DNA of 64,000 nt from Desulfonatronum thiosulfatophilum (GTDB taxonomy: Bacteria; Desulfobacterota; Desulfovibrionia; Desulfovibrionales; Desulfonatronaceae). The notes beneath the pieces were generated by a model that made no database searches, was not told the DNA's origin, and saw only the letters and a program-made list of their open reading frames with translations. The DNA lies in NCBI RefSeq assembly GCF_900104215.1, contig NZ_FMXO01000003.1, positions 62,001-126,000 on the forward strand. Direction: 5' to 3'. The stretch's first letter is position 1. The number at the start of each line of letters is the position of its first letter. Shown piece by piece: positions 36,546-46,469 of the stretch. The translations under genes were made by a program, and so were the position numbers.

Positions 36546-36766
36546 GTTATAAGGTTGACCTGAACAACATGCCGCCTCTGATCGACGAGCAGAACGCCGA
36601 TCTCAAGGCGTTGTTCGATATTCCGGACAGCGAAATCGACTGCAGTGACATTCCGCTCCTGGATGATGCGCTTGTGAATAAAGTCGCATGCAATCCGTTC
36701 TATAACCAACCAAGTCCTCTACCACTGATTATCCAGGGAGCTTTCTCTTTTGTGATGCTCAATTAA
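36542..36766 (+). pseudogene. BrnA antitoxin, 5' remnant
   Basis: From GTG 36542 the frame reads VDLNNMPPLIDEQNADLKAL, then IPDSEIDCSDIPLLDDA and NPFY, matching the N-terminal half of BrnA-type antitoxins. After residue ~55 the match is lost (NQPSPLPL...), so the ribbon-helix-helix DNA-binding C-terminus is gone. 74 residues in total. With the brnT scrap it forms a dead toxin-antitoxin module. Confidence 0.6.
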
Positions 36767-36925
36767 TTAATGTGGCAAGCGCTTGCGAAGACATTTATTA
36801 ATATTTTAGTTGCCTTTATCAACTATCCATTATACGGGACATAAAATTTTTTCACTCAATGAAAAAACATTAAGTAATCCATCATGGATATATGCATTCG
36901 GAATTTTTACATAAAGAGGTAGAGC

Positions 36926-38764
36926 ATGAAGTTGAGTCGAATTTTCATCCTGTTGTCAGCTGGATTTTGTTTTTTGGCGGTGGCCGCTTTGATCCTGAGC
37001 ATCAACAGGATTATGGAACGGGAAATCACGACCCAGTACGAGCAAAAGGCAAGCATGCTCCTGTTCAGCATGAAGGCCGTGCGTAGCCACCTCGGATCCG
37101 TAATCCGTCCCGAAGCTACTCGCATTCTTGGCTCTGATGAATTCGTTGTGGAATTGCAGTCTACCTCCTACGCCGCCAACAGAGTCTTCGAGGTAATCTC
37201 CCCTGACCACAAGTATGAAATTCAATTCCGGACACCGTCCACCAAACCTATGAATCCCAAAAATAAGGCGACACCGGTGGAGGCGGAATTGATTGAACAC
37301 CTGGACCGGATGCATCTTGACGGGGAGAAGACTCTGGAGTGGCGCGGGGTTCGACAGGTGGACGGGGTGGATCACTTCATCATCGCCCAGGGAGCGGTCA
37401 ACGCCAGGAGCTGCATACCTTGCCATTCCGCGCCCGAGGACGCGCCCTTGTCCATGCAGCAGCGGTATACCTTCGACTATCCGGCCAGGCTGGAAAACCG
37501 CGTGGAAACCGCGGAAATCGTCTTTATCCCCATGTCCTCCATCTATGCCACCATCGCCGGCGCCAACCGGGTCTTCCTGCCCTTGGGGGCCGCAGGGCTT
37601 TTGGCCATCGTGATTTCCGTGTTCCTGCTTTTCTCCCGATTGATCAGCAGTCCATTAGGACGCTTGCAGGAGTACGCCCTGGCGGTGGAACGCGGCGACC
37701 TGGACAGGGAAGTTCGGGGCACATACCGCGGTGAGCTGGCTTCGCTAAAGGCCTCGGTTCAGGCCATGGTGCAGAAGCTCAAAGAGAAGATCCTCGAAGC
37801 CGAGGACAAGTCCAGGGAGGCGGAAACTGAGTCGCGCCGGGCTATGGAAGCGGCCCAGGAAGCCTTTGAGGCCAAGAAGCGTGCGGAGCAGGCTAAAGAA
37901 GAGGGCATTCAGCATGCCGCGTCCAACGTGGAAACCATTGTCGAGCGTTTGAACGAATCGCTCCACGAACTTTCGTCCCAGGTTCAGCATTCTTCCCGGA
38001 GCGCCCTTACTCAGAGTGAACGGGTATCCGAGAGTTCCACTGCCATGGAGGAAATGAATGCCACGGTCCTGGAGGTATCCAGGAACGCCTCCAACGTCGC
38101 CGGCCGGGCAGACGAATCCCAGAAGCAAGCCCTGCAAGGATCGGAAATCGTCCAGAAGGCCGTCGAGGCTATTGTGAAAGTTCAGCGACAGGCTGAATCA
38201 TTACGCGACAACTTGGGCGGACTTGGCAAGGAAGCCGAGGGAATAAGCAACATCATGAATGTGATCGAGGACATCGCTGACCAGACCAACCTCCTCGCCC
38301 TAAACGCGGCTATCGAAGCGGCTCGCGCCGGTGACGCAGGACGCGGTTTCGCCGTGGTTGCGGACGAGGTCCGCAAACTGGCGGAAAAAACCATGCACGC
38401 CACCAAGGAGGTCGGCCAGGCCATCACCTCCATTCAAAATGGCACTAAAACCAATATAAAGGCCATGGAAAGCGCTGTGGCAGTAGTCCATGAGGCCACG
38501 GAACTTGCCGAGAAATCCGGTCAGGCTCTTCAAAAGATCGTTGCCTTGGTCAGCGACGCGGCCTCGGACGTTCATTCAATCGCCACAGCCACGGAACAGC
38601 AGTCCGCAGCAAGCGACCAGATCAAGGTGGGCCTGGATAAAATCAACCGCCTGTCTTCGGAAACAACCGAAGCCATGAACCGCTCCGACCAAGCCATTCG
38701 GGAACTGCTGGACCAAGTCCGTATGTTGCACAATCTGGTCAGGGAAATGAAGGAAGAACGATAG
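36926..38764 (+). CDS. Methyl-accepting chemotaxis protein with c-type haem motif (DcrA-like)
   Basis: 612-residue chemoreceptor. Membrane helix 1 is at about 7-27. The periplasmic domain resembles the DUF3365/Tll0287-like haem sensor and holds a covalent haem motif CIPCH at residues 163-167. Helix 2 is at about 215-238, followed by HAMP, a long coiled coil and the signalling tip ([22 protein letters not shown]). The C-terminus lacks a CheR-binding pentapeptide. Desulfovibrio DcrA senses oxygen or redox through such a haem, so the same is inferred here. AAGAGGTAGAGC precedes the ATG. Confidence 0.93.
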   Translation: MKLSRIFILLSAGFCFLAVAALILSINRIMEREITTQYEQKASMLLFSMKAVRSHLGSVIRPEATRILGSDEFVVELQSTSYAANRVFEVISPDHKYEIQFRTPSTKPMNPKNKATPVEAELIEHLDRMHLDGEKTLEWRGVRQVDGVDHFIIAQGAVNARSCIPCHSAPEDAPLSMQQRYTFDYPARLENRVETAEIVFIPMSSIYATIAGANRVFLPLGAAGLLAIVISVFLLFSRLISSPLGRLQEYALAVERGDLDREVRGTYRGELASLKASVQAMVQKLKEKILEAEDKSREAETESRRAMEAAQEAFEAKKRAEQAKEEGIQHAASNVETIVERLNESLHELSSQVQHSSRSALTQSERVSESSTAMEEMNATVLEVSRNASNVAGRADESQKQALQGSEIVQKAVEAIVKVQRQAESLRDNLGGLGKEAEGISNIMNVIEDIADQTNLLALNAAIEAARAGDAGRGFAVVADEVRKLAEKTMHATKEVGQAITSIQNGTKTNIKAMESAVAVVHEATELAEKSGQALQKIVALVSDAASDVHSIATATEQQSAASDQIKVGLDKINRLSSETTEAMNRSDQAIRELLDQVRMLHNLVREMKEER

Positions 38765-38828
38765 GACATCTATAGTCGGAAACCATTCCACTGGCTCAAT
38801 TTTGCATTTGGAACTTTTTCTTATAATG

Positions 38829-38867
38829 GCTGCCGGCATCGCTTTGGACCAGGTGCCGGCAGCTTTT
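38829..38867 (+). terminator. Intrinsic terminator after the chemoreceptor
   Basis: A 10-bp perfect stem GCTGCCGGCA / TGCCGGCAGC with a 15-base loop, followed by four T and then more T after a short break. It lies 65 bases behind the stop of the chemoreceptor gene. Confidence 0.85.
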
Positions 38868-39049
38868 GTAGATTTTTTCGGTGATCCCTGATCGAATTGT
38901 GCCCGAGCTGGTCCCGGACACTTAGAGACTGGCCCTGCTGAGTCTAACATGGGGGCGAATGAATGTCGCATCCGGCAGGGGCTCCTAATCCCGCAGCTTC
39001 CGTGGTGAAAGATTATCCGCCTGCAAGGCCATCGCGTGAAAAAAATAGA

Positions 39050-39454
39050 TCAGACGGGAAAAAAAATTGTGAGATCAAAGATATAATCTTGAGCCTCCTT
39101 TGATGCACCGGCTTCCCCTTTATAAATCCGTTGCCGGAGCGTTTCCTTCATCTCCCCCCGGTCTTCCGTCAGGCGAAATAGCGTCTCGATGTCAGATTTC
39201 GTCCGCGAAAACACCGACTCGTCCGCCGTCATCAGCAAAAACTCGAGACTTTCAACAAACCGGTTGGCCCAATCCCGTGAAACCGAGGACGGCCTTTCGT
39301 TAAAGACCGCGCCAAACTCGCGTACGCCTTCTTCGAGGCGGCAAAGGGTTTCAGATATCTCGGCCAGCGCACGGGCGTGTTCGGCAATGTTGGCGCAAAG
39401 CCGCCGTGCGACCAGCGCATGGACATCCTCATGCGCGTGTGAAATCGCGAGCGC
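39050..39454 (-). pseudogene. C-terminal fragment, probable Na/Pi cotransporter (PhoU-like) tail
   Basis: An open minus-strand frame without a plausible start. It reads SHAHEDVHALVARRL, then LCRLEEGVREFGAVFNERP, VESLEFLLMTADESV and TLFRLTEDRGEMKETLR. This helical pattern resembles the PhoU-like C-terminal domain of Na/Pi cotransporters (NptA/YjbB type). The membrane part is absent, cut by a stop at 39455-39457. I see no other gene in 39458-39988. Confidence 0.5.
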
Positions 39455-39988
39455 TTAATTCATAAACAATATCTGCCTTCAAAATATTCACCAGCAATGC
39501 CGATAATCGCCTGTTTATTCAGCCGTAAATTAGGGTTCATGGTCATCGTTTCAGCACAATCCGCGCAAAGTGAAAATATGCAAAATTTCGTGCTGTGCGG
39601 GAATCGCCAACCATGATCGACAGCTTGATTTGCGCTGACCACATTTTTGGCGGGAGCGGGTGGTATTACGCTGCCTGTCAGCCACCCGGGGATGAAGCTG
39701 TGCTCGAAATTTTTGTCTTATGCAAGATGACAGGCGGCGAACAGGGCAGGCCCAAGCCTTTTTACTCCGGCGTGAATTGTGGACGGGACCAAGCTCGAAA
39801 AAATTTCATCTCGCTGTACTTTGACTGCAAGATGAAGCACATGAGAGCAGCCAACAATGGGTGCATTGCAGGTCCGCAAACTCGCCGTTAGTTCGCCGGT
39901 GCGTCGTTGTTTCAGATCAGGTCATGATTTACGATGCAATAACAAGCGACGATAAAAACATTATACGTCTACATTGCAAGGAGGGTTC

Positions 39989-41245
39989 ATGTACAGCTTT
40001 ATCCATGCCGCTGACATTCATCTGGACAGCCCGTTGAGAGGGATCGAAGTTCCGGAGGAGTCGGTCCGGGATGAAATCCGAGGCGCCACACGCAGGGCAT
40101 TCGATAATCTGGTCGAACTGGCGTTACGCGAGCATGTCGCGTTCATCGTGTTGGCTGGTGACCTGTTCGACGGTGATTGGAAGGATTTCAATTCCGGGCT
40201 GTATTTCGCCAAACGTATGGCCAGGTTACGTGAATCCGGCGTCCAGGTGTTTATTGTTTCGGGCAACCATGATGCAGTCAGCCATGTCACCAAAGCCTTG
40301 AGTTTGCCCGAAAACGTGTTTGTTTTTTCGTCCCGGAAGACACAGACGCACAGGCTGGAGTCGATCCAGGTCGCCATTCATGGCCAGGGGTATGCCGGTC
40401 GGGCCGTTTCCGAGGATCTCAGCCGCAATTATCCACCGCCGGTGGAAGGTTTCTTCAACATTGGACTCCTGCATACCGCCCTGAACGGACGAGAAGGTCA
40501 CGAACCGTACGCTCCGTGTACCGTCGATGGGTTGCGGGCCAAGGGATACCAGTACTGGGCTCTGGGTCACGTCCACCAGCGGGAAGTGGTGTGGGAGGAT
40601 GATCCCTGGATCGTTTTCCCTGGCAACACGCAGGGCCGGACCATCCGGGAAACAGGCGCCAAGGGCTGCACGCTGGTTACGGTCGCCGATGGACTGGCCC
40701 ACCGAGTGGAGCATGTGGATCTGGACGTATTGCGCTGGGACCTGTGTCGGGTGGATGTATCCGAATGCCGAGGTCCGGAGGAAATCCTGGAAAAGGCGCG
40801 CGGCCGGATGCTCAACGTGCTGAAGTTTGGTGATGGACGGCCCGTGGTGGCCCGGCTGGAACTGCACGGTGCGACCCCCATGCATCAGCGGCTGCAGGCC
40901 AATCCGACCCACTGGGAAGAAGCCCTGCGTTCCCTGGCGGCGGATCTGGGCGGGGATGATCTCTGTCTGGAAAAAATCCGGTTGCGGACCAAAGAGCACC
41001 TGGATCTGGAAACGCTGATCCAAAGCAACGAGGCCCTGGGCGGGTTGATCACCAGTCTGCTGGATCTGGAAATGGATGCCGATGCCCTTCGCGATATCGA
41101 TCCGGATTTCGAGGCGTTCTTGAACAAATTGCCGGCGGAACTGTTCACCGGCGAAGACGCGTTTGCCCCGACCCAGCCGGAACAGTGGGCGGAAATCCGC
41201 ACGGACGTCAAAAATATTCTGGTCGCCCAATTGCTGCAAACGTGA
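39989..41245 (+). CDS. YhaO/SbcD-like DNA repair metallophosphatase
   Basis: 418-residue metallophosphatase of the SbcD/Mre11-like YhaO group. Phosphoesterase motifs: HAADIHLDSPL, VLAGDLFDGDW, IVSGNHDAVS, LLHTAL and YWALGHVHQREV. A capping C-terminal domain follows. The partner is the SMC-like ATPase encoded next, about 95 bases downstream. Together they are expected to process DNA ends or abnormal DNA structures. The ATG at 39989 follows AAGGAGGGTTC. Confidence 0.92.
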   Translation: MYSFIHAADIHLDSPLRGIEVPEESVRDEIRGATRRAFDNLVELALREHVAFIVLAGDLFDGDWKDFNSGLYFAKRMARLRESGVQVFIVSGNHDAVSHVTKALSLPENVFVFSSRKTQTHRLESIQVAIHGQGYAGRAVSEDLSRNYPPPVEGFFNIGLLHTALNGREGHEPYAPCTVDGLRAKGYQYWALGHVHQREVVWEDDPWIVFPGNTQGRTIRETGAKGCTLVTVADGLAHRVEHVDLDVLRWDLCRVDVSECRGPEEILEKARGRMLNVLKFGDGRPVVARLELHGATPMHQRLQANPTHWEEALRSLAADLGGDDLCLEKIRLRTKEHLDLETLIQSNEALGGLITSLLDLEMDADALRDIDPDFEAFLNKLPAELFTGEDAFAPTQPEQWAEIRTDVKNILVAQLLQT

Positions 41246-41339
41246 GAATCGAAACCTTCAACAACCAGTCAACTCTGCAATCCATCTTCAACAATTTCCT
41301 CTTGGTGTCACACTTACAGTCCTGGAACAGGAGCGGGAA

Positions 41340-44300
41340 ATGAAAATCAATCGCCTGGAACTTGCCGCGTATGGCCATTTCACGAATCACAGCCTGGATT
41401 TCACATCCGCGACGCCGGGGCTGCATGTGGTTTACGGTCCCAACGAGGCTGGAAAAAGCACGGCGTTGCGGGCCATTCGGGCTCTGCTCTACGGCATCGA
41501 AGCCAGAACCGCGGACAATTTTCAGCATGAATACAACAAGCTGCTCGTCGGCGGGGTGCTTCAGAACCGGGACGGACGGGAACTGCATTTCTGGCGGCGC
41601 AAGCGCAATGTGGGCGACTTGCTGGACAGGGACCATCAGGCCATCGACCAGCGCATCCTGGACGAGTTCCTGCACGGCATCGAGGAACCCCTGTTCAACT
41701 CCTTGTTCGGGATCGACCACGAGACCCTGATTTCCGGAGGCAAAGCCATCCTGGAACAGCAGGGCGATGTGGGTCAGGCCTTGTTTTCCGCCGGGGTCGG
41801 CCTGGCCTCGCTGCACGGGATCATTGCCCGGCTGGAGCAGGAAGGCGCGGATCTGTTCAAATCCGGCGGCAGCAAGCCGGAACTGAACAAGGCGATCAAG
41901 CGGCATGCGGAATTGAAATCGGAAATGCGCAATCTTTGCCTGGCTGGAAGCGAGTGGAAGAAGCGCCGGCTGGCCCTGGATGAACTCTCCGGGCAACTGG
42001 CCGAAACCGAGCAGGCCAACCAGGGCGTGAGGACCGAGCTGGAACGCCTGCAACGACTGCAGCGCGCTCTGCCGCACATGGGCAAGCGGGATGCACTGCG
42101 CGAAATCTGTGCCACACTGGTTGACGTGGCCAATCTTCCCATCGATTTTGCGGCTCGGGTTCCGCAAGCCCTGGAGAACCACAATGCCGCCGCCAAATGC
42201 CGGCAAGACGCCTTGTCCCGGCGTGAACGCCTGGAGCAGCGCGTCGCGGAATGCCTGATCCGACAGGACATCCTGGATCAGGCCGAGAGCATAGACGCCC
42301 TCCATAAGCAGCTGGGCATGGTGCATCAGGCCCGACGGGATCGGCCTGGACTACTTGCTGATCAATTGCAACTGCGCACCGAGGCCGAAACCCTGCTGGC
42401 CCAGGCCGCTCCGGCCCTGTCTCTGGATCATCGCGACGAAATCAAGAATCTGCTGGCGCAGCGTCAGACCATTCACTCTTTGGGCAACCGTTTTGCCGGC
42501 CTGGACGCCGCCGTGGTCCAGACCCAGCGGCAATTCCAGGAGACAACCGCTGCCCTGGAAAACGTGGAAAGCGCTCTGGCCCAGTTGCCGGAGACGCCGA
42601 ATCTGGAGGGATTGGCAACGGCAGTGAGCCTGGCCCAGAAAGCCGGAGATCTGGACAGCCAGCTCCGCAAGCTGGACAAGGATGCCCGGCTGCTCATGGA
42701 ATCCGCTTCCGCGGACATCACGCGCATCGGACTGTGGACCGGAGAGCCGGAAAACCTGGTGGATTACTCCTTACCCGCATCGGAAAGCATTGACCGGTTC
42801 GTGGACCGGTTCAAGGAGCTGGCGGACGGCGCAAAGGCCAATACGTCCCAGCGCAAGGTTCTTCAGGAAGAACTGGACCGGGTTCGGCGCGATGTCGCGG
42901 TCATCGAGCAGACCGGACAGGTGGTCACGGAAGGGGACTTGCTCCAGCGCAGGGCGCACCGTGACCAGGGTTGGCAGCTGATTCGGGGGGTCTGGCTGGA
43001 AGGTAAAGACCAGGACGAGAATATTATGGTCTATGCCGGAGATCTCGGTCTGCCGGCTGCCTTTGAGGCCGGGATGCAGGCAGCCGATGACGCCGCGGAC
43101 CACCTGCGCCTGGCCGCGGAGCGGGTCCATCAGTACGTTGCGAAGCGTGCCGAGGCGAGCAGGCTCGAAGACCAGTTGGAGCGACTGGGTGAGGAAGCAG
43201 TGCGGATGGAAGACGAGAAGGTCCGCCTTGACGCCCAGTGGCTGGAACTGTGGGCTCCGCTCGGGTTGCGGCCCCGAACTCCTCGCGAAATGCGCACCTG
43301 GCTGGAGCAGTGTCTGGAAAGCCGGCGGAAGTTCCTGGAAGCCCGGAAAACGATCACCGAGAAAACGCCTATTCTCTCCCAGCGCCGAAGTCTGCTGGAT
43401 CGCCTTGCCCATGAACTGGGCCGGATGAACTGCCCACATCCCGAGTCTGGAGAAGAACTCGCCCCGTTGCTCACGTTTGCGGAACAGTATCTGACTTCCT
43501 GTAAAACCCTCCAGGACCAGGCAGTGAGCCTGCAAAAGGACCGGGTTCGCCTTGCCAAGGACCAGATCCGGGCCGGGAAAAATCTCGAGGGGTGCCGGAG
43601 AAATATCGCGGACTGGCAGCAGAACTGGTCAGAGGCTTTGTCCGGATTCGGTCTGTCCTCCGAGACCACCCCGGACGCGGCGGCCGGGATTCTCGAAGCC
43701 TTGAGCACCTGCCTGACCAAGATCAACCAAGCGGATCAGTACACGCGTCGGATCGTGGACATCGATGCCTACTTCGAACAGTTCGAGTCCTCGACCATCG
43801 CACTGATCGGGTCCATCACGGCTCCAGAGCTGGAAGGTCTGCCCATGGATCAAGCCGTGGTCAAACTGCAATCCTTGCTCACGCAGGCCAATTCCCAGAA
43901 AACAGTTTTCGAAAAGCTCCGCGCCGACCTGGAAAGCCTTGAAGAGGAAATCCGTCAAGCCCGGATCACCCTGGAAAACACGGAAGATCAGTTGGCTGAA
44001 CTGCAGCGCGTCTCCAAGGCCGAATCGAATGAAATGCTGCGCGAAACCGGGCAGCGGTTTGAGCAGTTCCTGGCCGCCCGGTCAGAATTGGAACGGCATG
44101 AGCAAACCCTGCTGGAGATCGCCGAAGGCATCTCCCTGGACGAATTGGACCGGCAACGCACGGAAGTGGATCCTGACGCGCTGCCGGGACGAATCGATGC
44201 CTTGCGCAAACGGATTGCAGAGGAACTGGAGCCACGGATCAGGGAACTTTCCGAGCAGAAAGGCGAAGCACGCAACGAATTGCAGCGCATGGACGGCAGT

Positions 44301-44885
44301 GATGCGGCCGCGGCCAAGGAAAGCGAAATCCAGATCGCCCTGTCCGGGGTTCGCCGCCTGGCCGAGCGCTATACTCGGGTCCGCCTGGCCGCATTGCTGC
44401 TGAAACAGGAAATTGAACGCTACCGCCGCCGGCACCAGGGCCCGATCCTGGCCATCGCCTCCCGCTACTTCGCGGCGCTGACCCTGAATTCCTTTCCTGG
44501 ATTGCGCTCGGACATTGACGACAAGGGGCGGCCTGTTCTGGTGGGCGTCTGCGCCGACGGCAGCGTGAAAACCGTCGCGGAAATGAGTTTCGGCACCAGG
44601 GACCAGCTTTACCTGGCCCTGCGTCTGGCTACCCTGGAATGGAGGCTGGAATCCCACGAACCCATGCCCTTCATCGCCGACGACATCCTGATCAACTTCG
44701 ACGACCATCGCACCATGGCAACATTGAACGCCTTGGCCGATCTGGGGCGAAGCAACCAGGTCATTCTCTTTACTCATCATGGCTGGGTCGTGGATACAGT
44801 GCAAAAAATGAACATGCCTGGCAAAACCAATGACCATGCTCATGGAGATGTCAGAATCCACCACCTGAATTCGACAACAGCTTGA
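41340..44885 (+). CDS. YhaN/SbcC-like SMC-type ATPase
   Basis: 1181 residues. The N-terminal ATPase lobe has KINRLELAAYGHFTNHSLDF and Walker A YGPNEAGKST near residue 40. A very long coiled coil follows (about 190-1040). The C-terminal lobe has the signature FGTRDQLYLALRLA and Walker B PFIADDILINFDDHR. This is the AAA_27/YhaN type partner of the upstream nuclease-like protein. The ATG at 41340 follows ACAGGAG; the frame is open farther up but overlaps the previous gene without homology. Confidence 0.92.
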   Translation: MKINRLELAAYGHFTNHSLDFTSATPGLHVVYGPNEAGKSTALRAIRALLYGIEARTADNFQHEYNKLLVGGVLQNRDGRELHFWRRKRNVGDLLDRDHQAIDQRILDEFLHGIEEPLFNSLFGIDHETLISGGKAILEQQGDVGQALFSAGVGLASLHGIIARLEQEGADLFKSGGSKPELNKAIKRHAELKSEMRNLCLAGSEWKKRRLALDELSGQLAETEQANQGVRTELERLQRLQRALPHMGKRDALREICATLVDVANLPIDFAARVPQALENHNAAAKCRQDALSRRERLEQRVAECLIRQDILDQAESIDALHKQLGMVHQARRDRPGLLADQLQLRTEAETLLAQAAPALSLDHRDEIKNLLAQRQTIHSLGNRFAGLDAAVVQTQRQFQETTAALENVESALAQLPETPNLEGLATAVSLAQKAGDLDSQLRKLDKDARLLMESASADITRIGLWTGEPENLVDYSLPASESIDRFVDRFKELADGAKANTSQRKVLQEELDRVRRDVAVIEQTGQVVTEGDLLQRRAHRDQGWQLIRGVWLEGKDQDENIMVYAGDLGLPAAFEAGMQAADDAADHLRLAAERVHQYVAKRAEASRLEDQLERLGEEAVRMEDEKVRLDAQWLELWAPLGLRPRTPREMRTWLEQCLESRRKFLEARKTITEKTPILSQRRSLLDRLAHELGRMNCPHPESGEELAPLLTFAEQYLTSCKTLQDQAVSLQKDRVRLAKDQIRAGKNLEGCRRNIADWQQNWSEALSGFGLSSETTPDAAAGILEALSTCLTKINQADQYTRRIVDIDAYFEQFESSTIALIGSITAPELEGLPMDQAVVKLQSLLTQANSQKTVFEKLRADLESLEEEIRQARITLENTEDQLAELQRVSKAESNEMLRETGQRFEQFLAARSELERHEQTLLEIAEGISLDELDRQRTEVDPDALPGRIDALRKRIAEELEPRIRELSEQKGEARNELQRMDGSDAAAAKESEIQIALSGVRRLAERYTRVRLAALLLKQEIERYRRRHQGPILAIASRYFAALTLNSFPGLRSDIDDKGRPVLVGVCADGSVKTVAEMSFGTRDQLYLALRLATLEWRLESHEPMPFIADDILINFDDHRTMATLNALADLGRSNQVILFTHHGWVVDTVQKMNMPGKTNDHAHGDVRIHHLNSTTA

Positions 44886-45019
44886 TTTTGATCAGTCCCG
44901 TCACCTGCCCGCATTTGCGGATGAAGCCGAAGGACAAGGGTGGTAAAAATAAAACAGAAACACCATGGACATGGATACAGATATTTCAACCAATGATATT
45001 TAGATGATATCTATGGGAA

Positions 45020-45814
45020 TCAATTGAGCGGCTCAGTGGCGTATTCTCGGACGCGGGCAAGTACTGTTTTCCGGACCTGCCTGATTCGGGGCGTGTCCGG
45101 GAGGCCGGACAGGAGTTCGTCCAGGTAGCCGCGCTGGATGACCGCTTTTTTCGTTGCGGAGAAGTTCAGATCGTAAACCCAGCTGCAGAGCAGCAGCCTG
45201 AAGTCGTTGAGGGTTTGCATCCGGGAATAATCCCCCAATTCTCCGTCCAGTATCTGCCGGACAAGTTCCTCGTTGTACACTTCGGGCTCGTCGCGCAAGT
45301 CCATGGTGACCACCGGGTTGTTGGCGGCGTCCGGGCGCAGATGCTGGAGCAAGATCTTGTAGATGTCCAACTTGTCCGCGTCCCGGACGACCCTGGCCGG
45401 GACGGCCGCCCACTCCGGCAGGCTTGCCGACAGAAATCGCTTGTTGTGCAGAATGATCGCCGTACGCACGGCTTTTTGGGTCTGAGCGCTCAGGCCCTCA
45501 AGAAAACCGTGTTTTTTAAGGACACGCACTCCGAGGCGCCCATGGTCCACGGATTTGCGATCGTCAAAGGTCTTGTAGGCGAGATACTGCGGGAATCTGC
45601 CGACGTCATGAAAAAGCGCTGCCCAGAGTGTAACCCGGACCGCGTCCGGTTCCAGCTTTTCTTCCATTGCGATGGATTCCGCTTCCTGGAAGACCCGCAG
45701 GCAATGGTCCAGTTTCAGGGCCATGTTCGCCCGTTCCAACTGTTCCTGGGGATAATGGTCGCGGGCAAAGCGGCACAGTTCCAGGACGCCGCGTTCCAGC
45801 TCCGTTACCATCAT
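45020..45814 (-). CDS. HD-domain phosphohydrolase
   Basis: 264 residues with the HD metal-binding set: LDHCLRVF, the HD pair in ALFHDVGRFPQY, a mid His in AIILHNKRF and DADKLDIYKIL. Such proteins hydrolyse phosphate bonds of nucleotides or signals; the substrate is unknown. It overlaps the small membrane-protein gene upstream by 4 bases (ATGA), so they are co-translated. Two adjacent ATG codons are possible starts. Confidence 0.87.
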   Translation of the reverse strand: MMVTELERGVLELCRFARDHYPQEQLERANMALKLDHCLRVFQEAESIAMEEKLEPDAVRVTLWAALFHDVGRFPQYLAYKTFDDRKSVDHGRLGVRVLKKHGFLEGLSAQTQKAVRTAIILHNKRFLSASLPEWAAVPARVVRDADKLDIYKILLQHLRPDAANNPVVTMDLRDEPEVYNEELVRQILDGELGDYSRMQTLNDFRLLLCSWVYDLNFSATKKAVIQRGYLDELLSGLPDTPRIRQVRKTVLARVREYATEPLN

Positions 45815-46128
45815 GGCTGCAATAATTTCTTGATCCGCTCGAACTCCAAGGCATCGATGCGCCCCTGTTCCATCCGCCTGCGCAACAGCTCCACCGCCAG
45901 CTCAACCTTCTGCTCCTCGCCCATTTCAGGCTCTTCGCGCATTGGGCCGCCCGGACCAAACAGATAGCGCAACATGTACATCATCAAGGCCAGGACAAGT
46001 CCGATAAAGATGAACTTCGTCAACATGTTCAGCCAGCTGCCGACAAACGTCGGCCCGAAGGGCCAGTGCGACCACTCCGACGGCCCCTGGGCCGTAAACA
46101 TCAACTCAAAGACGGACCATAATTCCAT
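45811..46128 (-). CDS. Small membrane protein with SHOCT-like tail
   Basis: 105 residues. One or two hydrophobic segments (LNMLTKFIFIGLVLALMMYML, about 35-57) are followed by a C-terminal helix pair with LRRRMEQGRIDALEFERIKKLL, the SHOCT (short C-terminal) pattern. Function unknown. The second ATG (46128) has AGGAG at good spacing; the first (46134) is too close to it. Its stop overlaps the HD gene start. Confidence 0.78.
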   Translation of the reverse strand: MELWSVFELMFTAQGPSEWSHWPFGPTFVGSWLNMLTKFIFIGLVLALMMYMLRYLFGPGGPMREEPEMGEEQKVELAVELLRRRMEQGRIDALEFERIKKLLQP

Positions 46129-46225
46129 TATCATTTCTCCTGATTACTGGTTTTAGTGTTGAATCATTAGCCTGCATCGTCCTTCTCCGGTTTGAGCGAT
46201 GCGGATCATAAATTATTGCATTACC

Positions 46226-46347
46226 ACCCGCTCCCTGCGGTCGCTCAAGGAAGGCGCCAAGGGGAACGTTCTAAAAGCAGGGGAAGAGCTTTGCTTTCAG
46301 AAATTTTCTTCTTGGCGACCTCTGCGACTTAAGCGAAGCGGACGGTT
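46226..46347 (+). repeat. Stem-loop repeat, copy A
   Basis: A segment in the 335-base gap upstream of the reductase gene that recurs at 51.6 kb on the opposite strand. Shared core: CGCCAAGGGGAA, then TTCTAAAAGCA...TGCTTTCAGAA, a stem with one mismatch around a purine-rich loop. The flanks (ACCCGCTCCCTGCGGTCGCTCAAG) are also similar between copies. Nothing coding is seen in 46135-46469. Confidence 0.6.
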
Positions 46348-46469
46348 CTCCCCTTTTTATCGCTTTCGCGCATCTGAAATTGCCATGATATCGGGTCTTC
46401 AGTATCGTGCAACCACCAATCGCTGCATCTGCCCGCCTCACCCGCCATTACCCACCATGAGGAGCTGCC

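Noticed and set aside
39595-39891. Plus-strand frame of 98 codons
   Set aside because: No ribosome site, no family pattern, lies in a decayed region.
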